Source of the DNA: Rhynchopus euleeides
Taxonomy: Eukaryota; Euglenozoa; Diplonemea; Diplonemida; Diplonemidae
DNA length: 64,000 bases
NCBI GenBank assembly: GCA_963210315.1
Contig: OY723267.1
Coordinates: 1,922,001-1,986,000, forward strand
Direction: 5' to 3'
Shown here: positions 45,149 through 53,953 of the stretch, in pieces
How positions within the stretch are numbered: position 1 is the first letter of the stretch
Layout of the letters: every line of letters begins with the position of its first letter
The notes under the pieces: model-generated
What the model saw: the letters and a program-made list of their open reading frames with translations, nothing else
Told to the model about the DNA's origin: nothing
Database searches by the model: none
Program-made: the position numbers and the translations under genes

Positions 45149-46025
45149 AAATTTTTTTGAGCTATTTTGGCCAAGTCCGTGCCCGTATGGGCAGAAAAAT
45201 GGAAATTCGATGACGCGTTTTAGGCCTCAAAACGGGCTCAAAACTCAGAAATTCCTTTGAAATCGGGCTCAAATATGCAAAATAGGCCCACCCCGGAAAA
45301 TTTTTTGAAAAGGGTCCCCCTATAGACGGTCCACCAGAAAACCGCCAAAAAAGTTTTGAGGGGACACAAAAAAACCGGTGCCACCTACCGGTTTTACCGG
45401 TCCGCCTGTCCCGCGTGTCCCATGTCCGGTTACCGGTAAAAAAACCGGTTTTGTGACAAAGGCCCAGCGGTAAACTAGCGGTAAAAACGGTAAAAACGGT
45501 AAATTCGGTATTTTGGGGTGACCTCCTAAGTCAAAAAACGCATTTTTTTGGGGAAATGCGCCGAGGACCCTCCGGATCGTTTTCTGGGGTTTTTGGGCGA
45601 TTTTCGGCCATTTTTGGGCATTTTTGGCTGAAATCCGCCAGATGGCCACCCAAAAATTTTTGAGCTATTTTGGCCAAGTCCGTGCCCGTATGGGCAGAAA
45701 AATGGAAATTCGATGACGCGTTTTAGGCCTCAAAACGGGCTCAAAACTCAGAAATTCCTTTGAAATCGGGCTCAAATATGCAAAATAGGCCCACCCCGGA
45801 AATTTTTTTGAAAAGGGTCCCCCTATAGACGGTCCACCAGAAAACCGCCAAAAAAGTTTTGAGGGGACACAAAAAAACCGGTGCCACCTACCGGTTTTAC
45901 CGGTACGCCTGTCCCGCGTGTCCCATGTCCGGTTACCGGTAAAACCGGTTTTGTGACAAAGGCCCAGCGGTAAACTAGCGGTAAAAACGGTAAATTCGGT
46001 AAATTCGGTATTTTGGGGTGACCTC
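45149..46025 (+). repeat. Tandem duplication, 503-bp period
   Basis: A block of about 375 bp beginning GAGCTATTTTGGCCAAG at 45159 recurs at 45662. Both copies contain the GGGTCCCCCTATAGACGG motif and ACCGG / GGTAAA repeats. The intervening 128 bp is not duplicated. Confidence 0.85.
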
Positions 46026-47197
46026 CTTTGAAACGTTTCGTTTTGATGATTTTACCCAAAACGCGTTTTTGAGGCGTTTTGGTTAAACGCTGCCCTAGGG
46101 GGGGTCAAATGGGGGTGACAAACACGATTTTTCAAAAAACCGGCGCAGAGGCCCCAAAGCCCCCGTAAACCCTCCAAACCCCCCCAGATCGGTCCGGAAA
46201 CCCATCGAACCCCACTTTTCCACCATTCCGGGCACCTCAGGTGCCCGAATTGGGATACCTAAATTTTGTGCCACCGTTTGGTACCGGACAGTGCCACTGT
46301 GTGGGAGGTTGGAAAAGAAAATGCCCCAACACACCACATCTGAGGGTTGCAATGCATGTTGCTTGCCAACCACGTCATCCGGTGGGTGTCAGGCGCTATG
46401 TAGGTGGCATTAGCCAGGTCTTCGATGTGTTCTGGCTTGTATATGTACCTCCCTGCCTGCGGCACAGGCACTGCCTTTGTCCCCCACACCAGCCACAGAG
46501 AGCGTATTGTACTCGGTCCACGGTTGCTGATTCATTGTGATGCGTTGTATCCTCGAGTGAACGTCACACACTAGTGGCACCACCACCCGCCATCCGAGAG
46601 CTGTATTGACTTTGCGCCCTTCCGTTGCATTCACCTCGCCACGCATATTGCACCGTTCAGTACCAGTGCTCTTGGGCCAGGCAAAGTAGACCGCAGCAAC
46701 TACCAATTCTGGCACAATGGGTACCACGACAGCGCACTTCGTGTGTTCCCGGAATGTACAGCTCGTGTTGCAACAGTCGTTGTCAACACATCCCGGTTGT
46801 GGAGCACTGCTGCACAGGAATCACACGACCATCTGGACTTGTTCCGTACCTACAGGCAGCCTCCCGGTGCATGGTGGCAGGGAGGTACATATACAAGCCA
46901 GAACTCATCGAAGACCTGGCTAATGCCACCTACATAGCGCCTGACACCCACCGGATGACGTGGTTGGCAAGCAACATGCATTGCAACCCTCAGATGTGGT
47001 GTGTTGGGGCATTTTCTTTTCCAACCTCCCACACAGTGGCACTGTCCGGTACCAAACGGTGGCACAAAATTTAGGTACCCCAATTCGGGCACCTGAGGTG
47101 CCCGGAATGGTGGAAAAGTGGGGTTCGATGGGTTTCCGGACCGATCTGGGGGGGTTTGGAGGGTTTACGGGGGCTTTGGGGCCTCTGCGCCGGTTTT

Positions 47198-47306
47198 TTT
47201 ACACAAACAATCTTGCTTGTGACAGTAAACAATAGGCTGTTGGCAGCGTGCAGTGCAACATACATAATTCCATGAACAGATATATTGCATAGTGCGCACA
47301 AACAAA
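47198..47306 (+). repeat. Left terminal direct repeat of the retroelement
   Basis: Starts TTTACACAAACAATCTTGC and ends GCGCACAAACAAA. Its inner part (TAAACAATAGG) pairs with CCTATTGTTTA just before the right copy, so the right terminus can form a hairpin. Confidence 0.85.
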
Positions 47307-48353
47307 ATGTCCGATAGGGCGAAGTTCGACCTGGAGCTGGTTGACTGGAGCCGCATCCCCTCGGTGGAGTACCCAGCTGACGCCGCCCCGGCCTCCACAT
47401 CGACGGACTGCGTCCTCGTCCCCTCCTGCGAGACCCTCCACGATGGGGGCACGCAGTGCAACCGGTGTGGATGTCGCGGTTCGGTAGAATGCCTGGAGAA
47501 GAGGATTCCCGACCGCGATGATCGCGTTCGCCTGTTGCCACGGGAGGGGACGAGGTGGGTCTGTCCGCCCTGCGCCTGGGAGGTGCACCAGAAGGAGCCC
47601 CTTGTCCGGAGCGGCGACTTGGAAGCACCTCCGGGCGCGGATGAAGAGGACCTGAGGGAGGCCGTTGTGGACACGGTACCCCCTGCCGGGGACGAGGCCG
47701 ACGCTGCTTCCCTCCGCAAACAGGTTGCGGAACAGGCGAAGAAGATCGCCTTCCTGGAGGCCCAGAAGGAGGCGGAGGAGGTCCCGTACGACCTCGAGCT
47801 TCGTCGGGTGGCCCGTTGGGAGAAGCACTTGTGCTCCCGGATCGGCGTGGACCGCATATTGGATAAGGTCCACGCCCGATACGGCCCCTTCCCCGCCAGC
47901 CCTGAGGACACCGGCAAGGGGTACCAACACGAGCAGCGGACGCTGTTCACCGTGCTGAAGAAGGCTCGCGACCCGCGGACGGGACATTGGGCCTCCTCGC
48001 TGCTTCCCCTCCTACACGTCACCATGGTGCGTCTTGAGGCCCTGAAATACCAGAGTGCCGAGGGGGTCGCCTTCTCCGTCGGGGTAGCCATGGGCGCGGC
48101 CTACGAGGCCCACGCCCTCACCCTTGAATGGTCCGCCTACACCGACGGAGAACTGCGCACCGCCGCCAATGTAGCCAAGAGGGGTGAGGCGGTGAAGGAG
48201 GCGCAGAAGAAGGTCTCGGGTGGCGCCGTCCACGCGGGTACCTTCGGAGCCACGCGAGGAAGGGGGGGCTACTCCGGGGGGAGGAAAGATATGAAGAGGT
48301 CTCAGCCGTCCCAAGGGGGGGGTAGGGACCACAAGTACGCAAAAAAGGACTGA
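47307..48353 (+). CDS. Retroelement ORF1 (Gag-like position)
   Basis: 348 residues from the ATG directly after the terminal repeat. Near residues 45-90 there is a Cys-rich region (CNRCGCRG, later CPPC) that could bind zinc. A helical, charged middle follows, and the C-terminal region is Gly/Lys-rich, as in nucleic-acid-binding Gag tails. Its position first in the element fits a structural or nucleocapsid-like role. No closer homology is recognised. Confidence 0.65.
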   Translation: MSDRAKFDLELVDWSRIPSVEYPADAAPASTSTDCVLVPSCETLHDGGTQCNRCGCRGSVECLEKRIPDRDDRVRLLPREGTRWVCPPCAWEVHQKEPLVRSGDLEAPPGADEEDLREAVVDTVPPAGDEADAASLRKQVAEQAKKIAFLEAQKEAEEVPYDLELRRVARWEKHLCSRIGVDRILDKVHARYGPFPASPEDTGKGYQHEQRTLFTVLKKARDPRTGHWASSLLPLLHVTMVRLEALKYQSAEGVAFSVGVAMGAAYEAHALTLEWSAYTDGELRTAANVAKRGEAVKEAQKKVSGGAVHAGTFGATRGRGGYSGGRKDMKRSQPSQGGGRDHKYAKKD

Positions 48354-48533
48354 CTACCCCTGCGTATCCCCTCTCCTCTCCCTCCTTCTCCTCCGCCCTC
48401 GACCCTTCCTCTTCGGGATACGCACGCAGCAGCTCCTCTTCCGACTTCGAATCATCCCAGCCTCCGCATTTGGGAGGAGCAGCTGTCCCAGGGTTCCATC
48501 AGACAGCCAGAGGAGATCACGCCGGCGCAGCTG

Positions 48534-49376
48534 GTGACCCTCAAGCGCGCCACCTGGCGCACTCAAGCACAGTGCTACAGGGGTTCTGCATCTTTCCTCT
48601 CTGTGATCCGCCGCGCCGAGGCCTTCCGTCACAAGGTGCAGGTGATGGACCCGAGCCTCTCGAGGGAGGAGTGCTTCCATCTGTGGGTCCAACTGCTGCT
48701 ACGCCGGCAACAGATTCAGCCCCAGTCTGCCCTGCAGTACCTCACGTACTACACGCAGTCGCTGAGGTCGGCCCACGACGCCATGAGCCGGGCCATCAGC
48801 GGGCAGCTCCAGGTCTTCGAGAGGCACGAGCGCAAGATGGAGAGTGTGCCTGCCCTCGAGACGGTGCTGGAGGCCTTGTCCAAGGCGTCTGGCACTCTCA
48901 GAGCTGCGCTGGCACTGCAGATGGCGACCGGGTCCCGCTGGGTCGACCTCGAGAGGCTCAGGGGGGCTCACATTCAACTACACCGGGCCGACTCCCCTCC
49001 CGACTTCTTCATGGTCACCTTCGTGAGGGGGAAGACGGACAGCAGGGGCTCGGGTCAGTCACTTCTCCTACCCAAAGAGGGTCGTCTATCCCTCATCTTC
49101 CTCGAGTGGTTCGAGAGTCAACGTCTTGCGGAGCAAGCTCCGGTCTTTGGCAACCTCACCTACACTGCATACAACGAGTACCTGAAAGAGAATCTCTGTG
49201 TTACCACACAGTTGATCAGGCATTCCAGCCTCAATGCAGTCGCGGAGTCGCGAGGCGAGGAGGCGGCACAGGCACTGGCCCGACACAGGAGTGTGCAGGT
49301 CACCCGGGGGTACCTTCGGCGGGGCCTGTGGGAGCCCGTCAAGGACACTGCCTTGTCGACGCCCCTCCGGCAGTAA
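48534..49376 (+). CDS. Tyrosine recombinase of the retroelement
   Basis: 280 residues. Residues about 125-260 match the catalytic region of tyrosine recombinases: an Arg in ATGSRWVDL, then RHSSLNAVAE and ARHRSVQVTRGYL, which supply the His/Arg and Tyr positions of the family. The enzyme would join a circular DNA copy to the target without a staggered cut. It overlaps, in a different phase, the start of the long frame that later encodes the reverse transcriptase. Confidence 0.8.
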   Translation: MTLKRATWRTQAQCYRGSASFLSVIRRAEAFRHKVQVMDPSLSREECFHLWVQLLLRRQQIQPQSALQYLTYYTQSLRSAHDAMSRAISGQLQVFERHERKMESVPALETVLEALSKASGTLRAALALQMATGSRWVDLERLRGAHIQLHRADSPPDFFMVTFVRGKTDSRGSGQSLLLPKEGRLSLIFLEWFESQRLAEQAPVFGNLTYTAYNEYLKENLCVTTQLIRHSSLNAVAESRGEEAAQALARHRSVQVTRGYLRRGLWEPVKDTALSTPLRQ

Positions 49377-49423
49377 TACAAGAGGAGCGTCGAGAGCCGC
49401 AACTATCTTCGAGCGGGAAGAAT

Positions 49424-49920
49424 ACACAAGACAAACGTCGCGAGCCGTCACTGTCTGAGCATGAAAACACTGGTTTTACACAGGATGGGCGTCGCGAGCC
49501 GCATACATCCACAGCCAGAGCAATTACACAAGACAAACGTCGCGAGCCGTCACTGTCTAACCACTCAACTATCGGTCTTACACAGGATGGGCGTCGCGAG
49601 CCGCTTACATCCACAACCGACACAATTACACAAGACAAACGTCGCGAGCCGTCACTGTCAAAACATACAATCACCGGCTTTACACAGGATGGGCGTCGCG
49701 AGCCGCTTACATCCACAGCCGACACCATTACACAAGACAAACGTCGCGAGCCGTCACTGTCAAACCGTGCAACCACCGGCTTTACACAGGATGGGCGTCG
49801 CGAGCCGCTTACATCCACAGCCAAAATACTTACACATGACAAACGTCGAGAGCCGTCACTGTCCACCCTCCAAGCATCCGAGCTGGCGTCATCTACACAA
49901 AACAAGCGTCGAGAGCCGCA
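49424..49920 (+). repeat. 102-bp in-frame tandem repeat, about 5 units
   Basis: Units start at 49424, 49526, 49628, 49730 and 49832. Each encodes 34 residues with two RREP motifs (TQDKRREPSLS and TQDGRREPLTS). The period is an exact multiple of three, and the repeat lies between the recombinase and the reverse transcriptase in the latter's frame. Confidence 0.9.
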
Positions 49921-49929
49921 CATGTCAAA

Positions 49930-51544
49930 AACAACTACGATCTCGAGCAAAAGCCCGTTACAACATCTCTGGGAGGTCTTACAACACTATGACTACGACT
50001 GGTCCTGGTGGGACATCGATGGATCCACGAGGATACCCAGAGCAAGTTATGAGGGTAAAATCGCGGGGGCACCATCACTCCCCTTAAACAGCGAACTCCT
50101 TCTGAAGGACTTTCCCCACCTGCAGGAGAATTTTATATGGATTTCTCATGCCTTTATCTCCAAGCACGCCAGGTGGGAGGGTACGGCCGGCGCCGGACCT
50201 AGAAACGCAAAGTTGGGCGCATGCACTGAACAGCTGCTCAGTGGCTCATTTGCAGAGAAGGCTCCGAGGTCCCGCAAGGGATGCTGTTTGCACTCGGCTT
50301 TTTGTGTACCGAAAAGGAAACCAGGCGAACTACGTTTCATTCTGGCATGCCAACGTCTGAATCAGGCCATGGCTCACATCAAGCTACCGCCCTGCCAGTT
50401 CCCCTCTTATACAATGATCGTAGACACGGTATTAAGCGGCGCCTTTTTTTGCGAGTTCGATTTCAAGAGCTGGTTTTTTCAGTTCAATATCGAGCCTGCA
50501 GCCCGACCATTCTTCGCCTTCCGGTGCAACAACGCAATCTTGTGGATGACACGTCTAGCCATGGGATACAGAGCTTCACCACAGCTGGGTCAAGCTGTTA
50601 CGAGATGTCTGGGAGCAGAGGCTGTTGCCAACACGCAGGCTGAACACATCTCTTGGCTGGATAACACCGTCTTCGTCGCTGATTCCGCGGAGATTCTCAA
50701 TCGGGTGAAATCTAACTTCGAAGCGATATGTGCACGATACGGGGTTATCATTGGGGATACCTCGCCGATCAGCCGACAGGGTACAATGCTCGGTCTACAC
50801 TTCGACTGCATACACAAGAGATGGAAGATGGATCCCGCCTGGGTCGAGAAACTAAAGGGATCTCTTCAGATAAGTATGCTCGAAGCCGCAATGCCACTTC
50901 GATTCTGGTGGAGAATGTGCGGACTCATTCTCTGGCGGGTGTATGCTCTTCAGCTCCACTTGTACGAGCAGGCCAGCTTGCTCAGCTGGATGTCAGAAGT
51001 CAGCAAGGACGGCGTCCTTAGTTACGAAAGCTGGTCGAGAGAAGTCACCCTTCCATTGAACGTACGAGCCTCGATGCAAGACTCGCTGGGACAACTTCTG
51101 CAGAACCCCTGGCGTATATGGAGTCCTCCACCCACAGATAGGGGCACGGCACATACAGATGCCAGCCTCACGGGATGGTGCTTCATCGTGAACAGAGATG
51201 GAAAGACGATCACACGATGGGGGCTCTTCACCGAAAACTGGCTACATGAAGACATCGCCGTCTTAGAGATGTACGCGTTCTACCGCATGGTGATGCACAT
51301 TTGCGAAGACATGCACATGCAAGGTGTACGATGGAGGGTCGGTGTCGATAACACAGCGGTGATCGGAGCATGGCGCAAGGGTTTCTCACACGCCAAACAC
51401 ATCCTGAACCTGTTGATGAAAGCCCGCCGTATTGCCGATACCGCATCATGTCGTTTTGAGATGGGCTACGTGAAGTCAGAGGAGAACCCTGCTGATGACT
51501 ACACCCGGCTACGGGACACATCTCACCCATACTACACCACATGA
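49930..51544 (+). CDS. Reverse transcriptase and RNase H of the retroelement
   Basis: The frame is continuous from 48470, but recognisable domains begin after the repeat zone. The reverse transcriptase palm and fingers are about 50090-50850 (CVPKRKPGELRFI, FDFKSWFFQF and a downstream palm motif). RNase H follows at about 51140-51544 (HTDASLTGW, VDNTAVIGAWRKG, KSEENPADDYTR). The order recombinase, reverse transcriptase, RNase H, with no integrase or aspartic protease in the element, fits tyrosine-recombinase retroelements related to DIRS, Ngaro or kinetoplastid VIPER. Confidence 0.8.
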
Positions 51545-51685
51545 ACGATCACCCCCCTTACGAGAGCGAGTTCCCCGAGGTTACCGTCATCATGCGAGAT
51601 TATCAGGGGAGGTCGGGGGGGGGGGGGGGGGGGTGTAGCGTACTAGGGACCGGTAGTGCGCACAAACTAACAGCCAAGCCTATTG

Positions 51686-51794
51686 TTTACACAAACAATC
51701 TTGCTTGTGACAGTAAACAATAGGCTGTTGGCAGCGTGCAGTGCAACATACATAATTCCATGAACAGATATATTGCATAGTGCGCACAAACAAA
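51686..51794 (+). repeat. Right terminal direct repeat of the retroelement
   Basis: Same 109 bp as the left copy, preceded by the inverted CCTATTGTTTA stretch. Confidence 0.85.
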
Positions 51795-51840
51795 TCGTGT
51801 TTGTCCACGTAAAAGGGTGGCATTTGACCCCCCCTACCCC

Positions 51841-51971
51841 CCCCCCCCCCCGCCCACACCCCACCACCCCCCCCCTTTTTCCTGACTGCCCATGATGCAA
51901 CGCATGCTGTTCTCACCCCACCCCCCACCACAGGGAAGACACGCGACGGCAGGGGCAGAGGGGTTGCTGTA
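51841..51971 (+). promoter_or_regulatory. 5' flank shared with the nucleotidyltransferase gene
   Basis: From a C run to the start codon, this sequence matches 61876-62009 almost base for base (CGCCCACACCCCACCACC, later CATGATGCAACGCATGCTG and GGGGTTGCTGTAATG). In both places it ends exactly at an ATG that opens a different protein. It probably carries a promoter or 5' leader. Its left side here is cut by foldback D2. Confidence 0.6.
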
Positions 51972-52643
51972 ATGCCCAAAACACATCGGAAGCGGCGGCG
52001 CAGAAAGACGGTTGTGACCCCGCCGAAGCATGTCTCGGGGAAGAAGGGCAGCTTTGCGGTGAAGGTGCACTCTCGCACCGGGGGGACCGTGCGGAGGCCG
52101 ACTGTGTTTGCGACATTCCGGAGGGTTCCGAAGAACGGCGAGGCTGTGAAGGTCGGTGAGTTCAGCAAGCGCAAGGTTTTTGTTGACTCCGGGGCGACGA
52201 GGACTGCCATCACCGCGGATATGGCTGTCAATATCCTCAAGCTGAAGCCGCAGGGGTCGACACATGTGACAACCGGGGACGGCGTGAAGACAAAGAGGAT
52301 GCTTGTTCGCACCTCCATCGAGGTCTGCGGTGTCGTTAGCTATATCTGGGCTACGGTCCGGCCTCCACACGCCCTGAAGCACTGCATTCTCGGGGTGGAC
52401 TGGCTGGGCACGACCCGCCCGGAATGGGTTTACACAGAGAAGAAGAAGAAAACCGTTCGCCGCCGGGACACAGCGCCCGCCGCTACGTCCTCCGCTAGCT
52501 TGAAGCGGAAAGGCAGCAAAAAGACGTCACCTGTCGCAAATGAGGTCCGCAAGACCAGCGATAACCCCGCACCGCACAAAAGATCCAGACAGACGGACAA
52601 CATGTCGACGGATCAATCGGAACCCGAGTCCGATTACAACTAG
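51972..52643 (+). CDS. Retropepsin-like aspartic protease gene, copy 2
   Basis: 223 residues from an ATG fused to the shared 5' flank. Codons from PKTHRKRRRRK to EVRKTS match copy 1 (38614-39585) over about 585 bp, with only about seven visible differences. The acidic N-terminal third of copy 1 is absent. After the shared block the C-terminus is different and longer, with a Lys/Arg patch and an acidic end (DQSEPESDYN). The retropepsin motifs VDSGATRTAI and ILGVDWL are kept. No reverse transcriptase lies beside it except the unrelated retroelement in D2. It may be a relic of an LTR-related element or a host-type protease; the frame looks whole. Confidence 0.65.
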   Translation: MPKTHRKRRRRKTVVTPPKHVSGKKGSFAVKVHSRTGGTVRRPTVFATFRRVPKNGEAVKVGEFSKRKVFVDSGATRTAITADMAVNILKLKPQGSTHVTTGDGVKTKRMLVRTSIEVCGVVSYIWATVRPPHALKHCILGVDWLGTTRPEWVYTEKKKKTVRRRDTAPAATSSASLKRKGSKKTSPVANEVRKTSDNPAPHKRSRQTDNMSTDQSEPESDYN

Positions 52644-52646
52644 CCG

Positions 52647-52975
52647 CCAGACAGTAGTTATACCCTTCATAAAACTCACGTTGTATCATGCCCCCAACCC
52701 TTTTTTCCTGCCGGTATGCGGGATTATCACGATCCTCAGGGACCCAGCGACCCTGCCATGCATAGCTGACGGCGTAATGGCGTGATTCTGTGCCCCCAAA
52801 GATTATACTTTGGCTATACACTTAGTCACCATACGCTCAAACCCCCCCCCCCCCCCTGGACACCGTCTCCCCTGCCGCACTCCTAGACGCAATGTCCGAT
52901 CCGGGAGGCATTTCATGTGCCGTGGCCCGTGGAGTCGTGCTCCGATCCACACCTTGGTGCCCCTGACGACCCCAT
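52647..52975. other. Spacer, no gene recognised
   Basis: Includes a C run at 52842-52857. No motif recognised. Confidence 0.4.
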
Positions 52976-53049
52976 ATTGCGTAGTTTGTGCGTAGTGAAA
53001 AGGGGGGGGGGGGGTCTCATTTTTTGATTTACTCAGCCATTCTCTGTCT

Positions 53050-53247
53050 CTATGCCGGGACCCCAAACTCAAGGAGTTCTTGCTGTTCCGGGGTCAGTGA
53101 GGGTGCAGGCGCTTCAGGTGCTGCAGGTTCTTCAGGTGCTGCAGCGCTGGCAGCCTTCGGTGCGGGTTTCGACGCAGTCTTTGCAGGTCTCTTTGGGGGT
53201 GCCCTTTGGCGCGGTGCCTGCTTCAGCTCGTCGGGTGGAAGCATCAA
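53050..53247 (-). CDS. Pro/Ala/Lys-rich frame, possible 3' exon in element T
   Basis: 65 codons (PPKRPAKTASKPAPKAASAAA region), open upstream in the same phase through a duplicated 45-bp unit. The low-complexity make-up resembles disordered linkers. No start is convincing, so it is better read as the end of a longer product. Confidence 0.3.
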   Translation of the reverse strand: MMLPPDELKQAPRQRAPPKRPAKTASKPAPKAASAAAPEEPAAPEAPAPSLTPEQQELLEFGVPA

Positions 53248-53327
53248 CGCATCATTAAGCGGTGCCTGCTTCAGCTCCTCCGGGTGGAAGCGTCAACGCA
53301 TCATTAAGGAAGAAGGAAGCACAGTTG

Positions 53328-53645
53328 CTACGCTTTTTTGCAGCTGCAGGAAACGACACCATACCCAACAACAATCCCCAGACCGTCGAGGGAGAGTGGG
53401 CGCCTGGATCCCGTGACACAGATCTCTAGTGCTGTTGTGATCCCCTCGGATAACGTCTCCTGGACGTTGTCAGCGGAGGTTGCCTGTGTGGCGGTGACCT
53501 CCGTATACCCCGCGGGATCCAGTGCCAGTAGCGCCTTCTTCAGCTTTTCGTCGACCCCTCGGCCGACGCTCTCCTTGATGTCAAGGGCCACCTTCAGGGT
53601 GGCACCTCGCAGCGCCCTGAAGGCTGTGATCGTATCATCATTCAC
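53328..53645 (-). CDS. Unrecognised small protein in element T
   Basis: 105 residues from an ATG at the 53645 end, ending CSCKKA. Mixed helical composition (RALRGATLKVALDIKESVGR, later TSADNVQETLSEGITTALEI), with no motif I know. A second minus-strand frame downstream in another phase (53050-53247) is Pro/Ala/Lys-rich and ends LTPEQQELLEFGVPA. A 45-bp duplication (PPDELKQAP region) lies between them. The two could be exons of one gene. Confidence 0.4.
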   Translation of the reverse strand: MNDDTITAFRALRGATLKVALDIKESVGRGVDEKLKKALLALDPAGYTEVTATQATSADNVQETLSEGITTALEICVTGSRRPLSLDGLGIVVGYGVVSCSCKKA

Positions 53646-53953
53646 AATCTCGAGGGTGTTCTACGCGGCTCCTGGAACTCACTTCCTTCTCAGGTGTTTC
53701 TGGGCATGGGGCAACCTTGCCCAGGTGTTTCTGGAGTCCCGCCCCACATGTCGTGCGTTCTTTCGTACGGTGTATAGTGAGTTCTGGCAATAATTTTTTG
53801 CTCGGTCAGCGCAGTGCCTCCAGTCCTGTCTCAGTAGCCACACAGAAAGGGGGACCAAAAAAAACTGGGGGGGGACCAAAAAGCGAGACCCCCCCCCCCC
53901 AGATTGCGTAGTTTGTGCGTAGTGAAAAAGGGGTAAATCAGGGGCACCACACC

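Larger units (their letters stand above)
40739..46095. mobile_element. TA-flanked TIR element P
   Basis: TIR GGGCAGCGTT followed by AAA/TAA, with TA at 40737-40738 and 46096-46097. AAACG / CGTTTT repeats are inverted near both ends. It contains element Q, clusters of GGGATATCCC palindromes (41080-41250), a tandem duplication (45149-46025) and a C-rich mixed region. The right TA is also the left TA of foldback D2. No transposase recognised. Confidence 0.6.
47198..51794 (+). mobile_element. Tyrosine-recombinase retroelement (DIRS/Ngaro/VIPER-like)
   Basis: 4.6 kb, with a 109-bp direct repeat at its ends (47198-47306 and 51686-51794) and no target duplication, as usual for elements that integrate by a tyrosine recombinase. 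Parts in order: ORF1, tyrosine recombinase, a 34-codon repeat zone, reverse transcriptase with RNase H. It sits in the right arm of D2. On this reading it looks whole and young; a 5' fragment lies at 14112-14381. Confidence 0.85.
46098..51834. mobile_element. Foldback element D2, split by a retroelement
   Basis: Same TIR GGGGGGGTCAAATG and arms as D1, with TA at 46096-46097 and 51835-51836. The left arm is 46098-about 46445, the centre about 46446-46880 is bounded by inverted TATGTACCTCCCTGCC, and the right arm is 46881-47197. The last 40 bp of the right arm lie beyond the inserted retroelement (51795-51834). D2 keeps a 440-bp centre that D1 lacks; no domain is recognised in it. Confidence 0.8.
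53002..53900. mobile_element. TIR element T flanked by a 26-bp direct repeat
   Basis: Ends are a run of about 12 G then TCTC, inverted at the right (GAGA then 12 C). Outside lies the direct repeat ATTGCGTAGTTTGTGCGTAG plus TGAAAA at 52976-53001 and 53903-53928. If this is a target duplication it is unusually long; it may instead be the remains of an earlier repeat. The interior encodes one or two small proteins on the minus strand. Confidence 0.45.

Noticed and set aside
48470-49380. First 300 codons of the long frame overlapping the tyrosine recombinase
   Set aside because: The recombinase frame has clear family motifs here, and the overlapping frame shows none until after the repeat zone.
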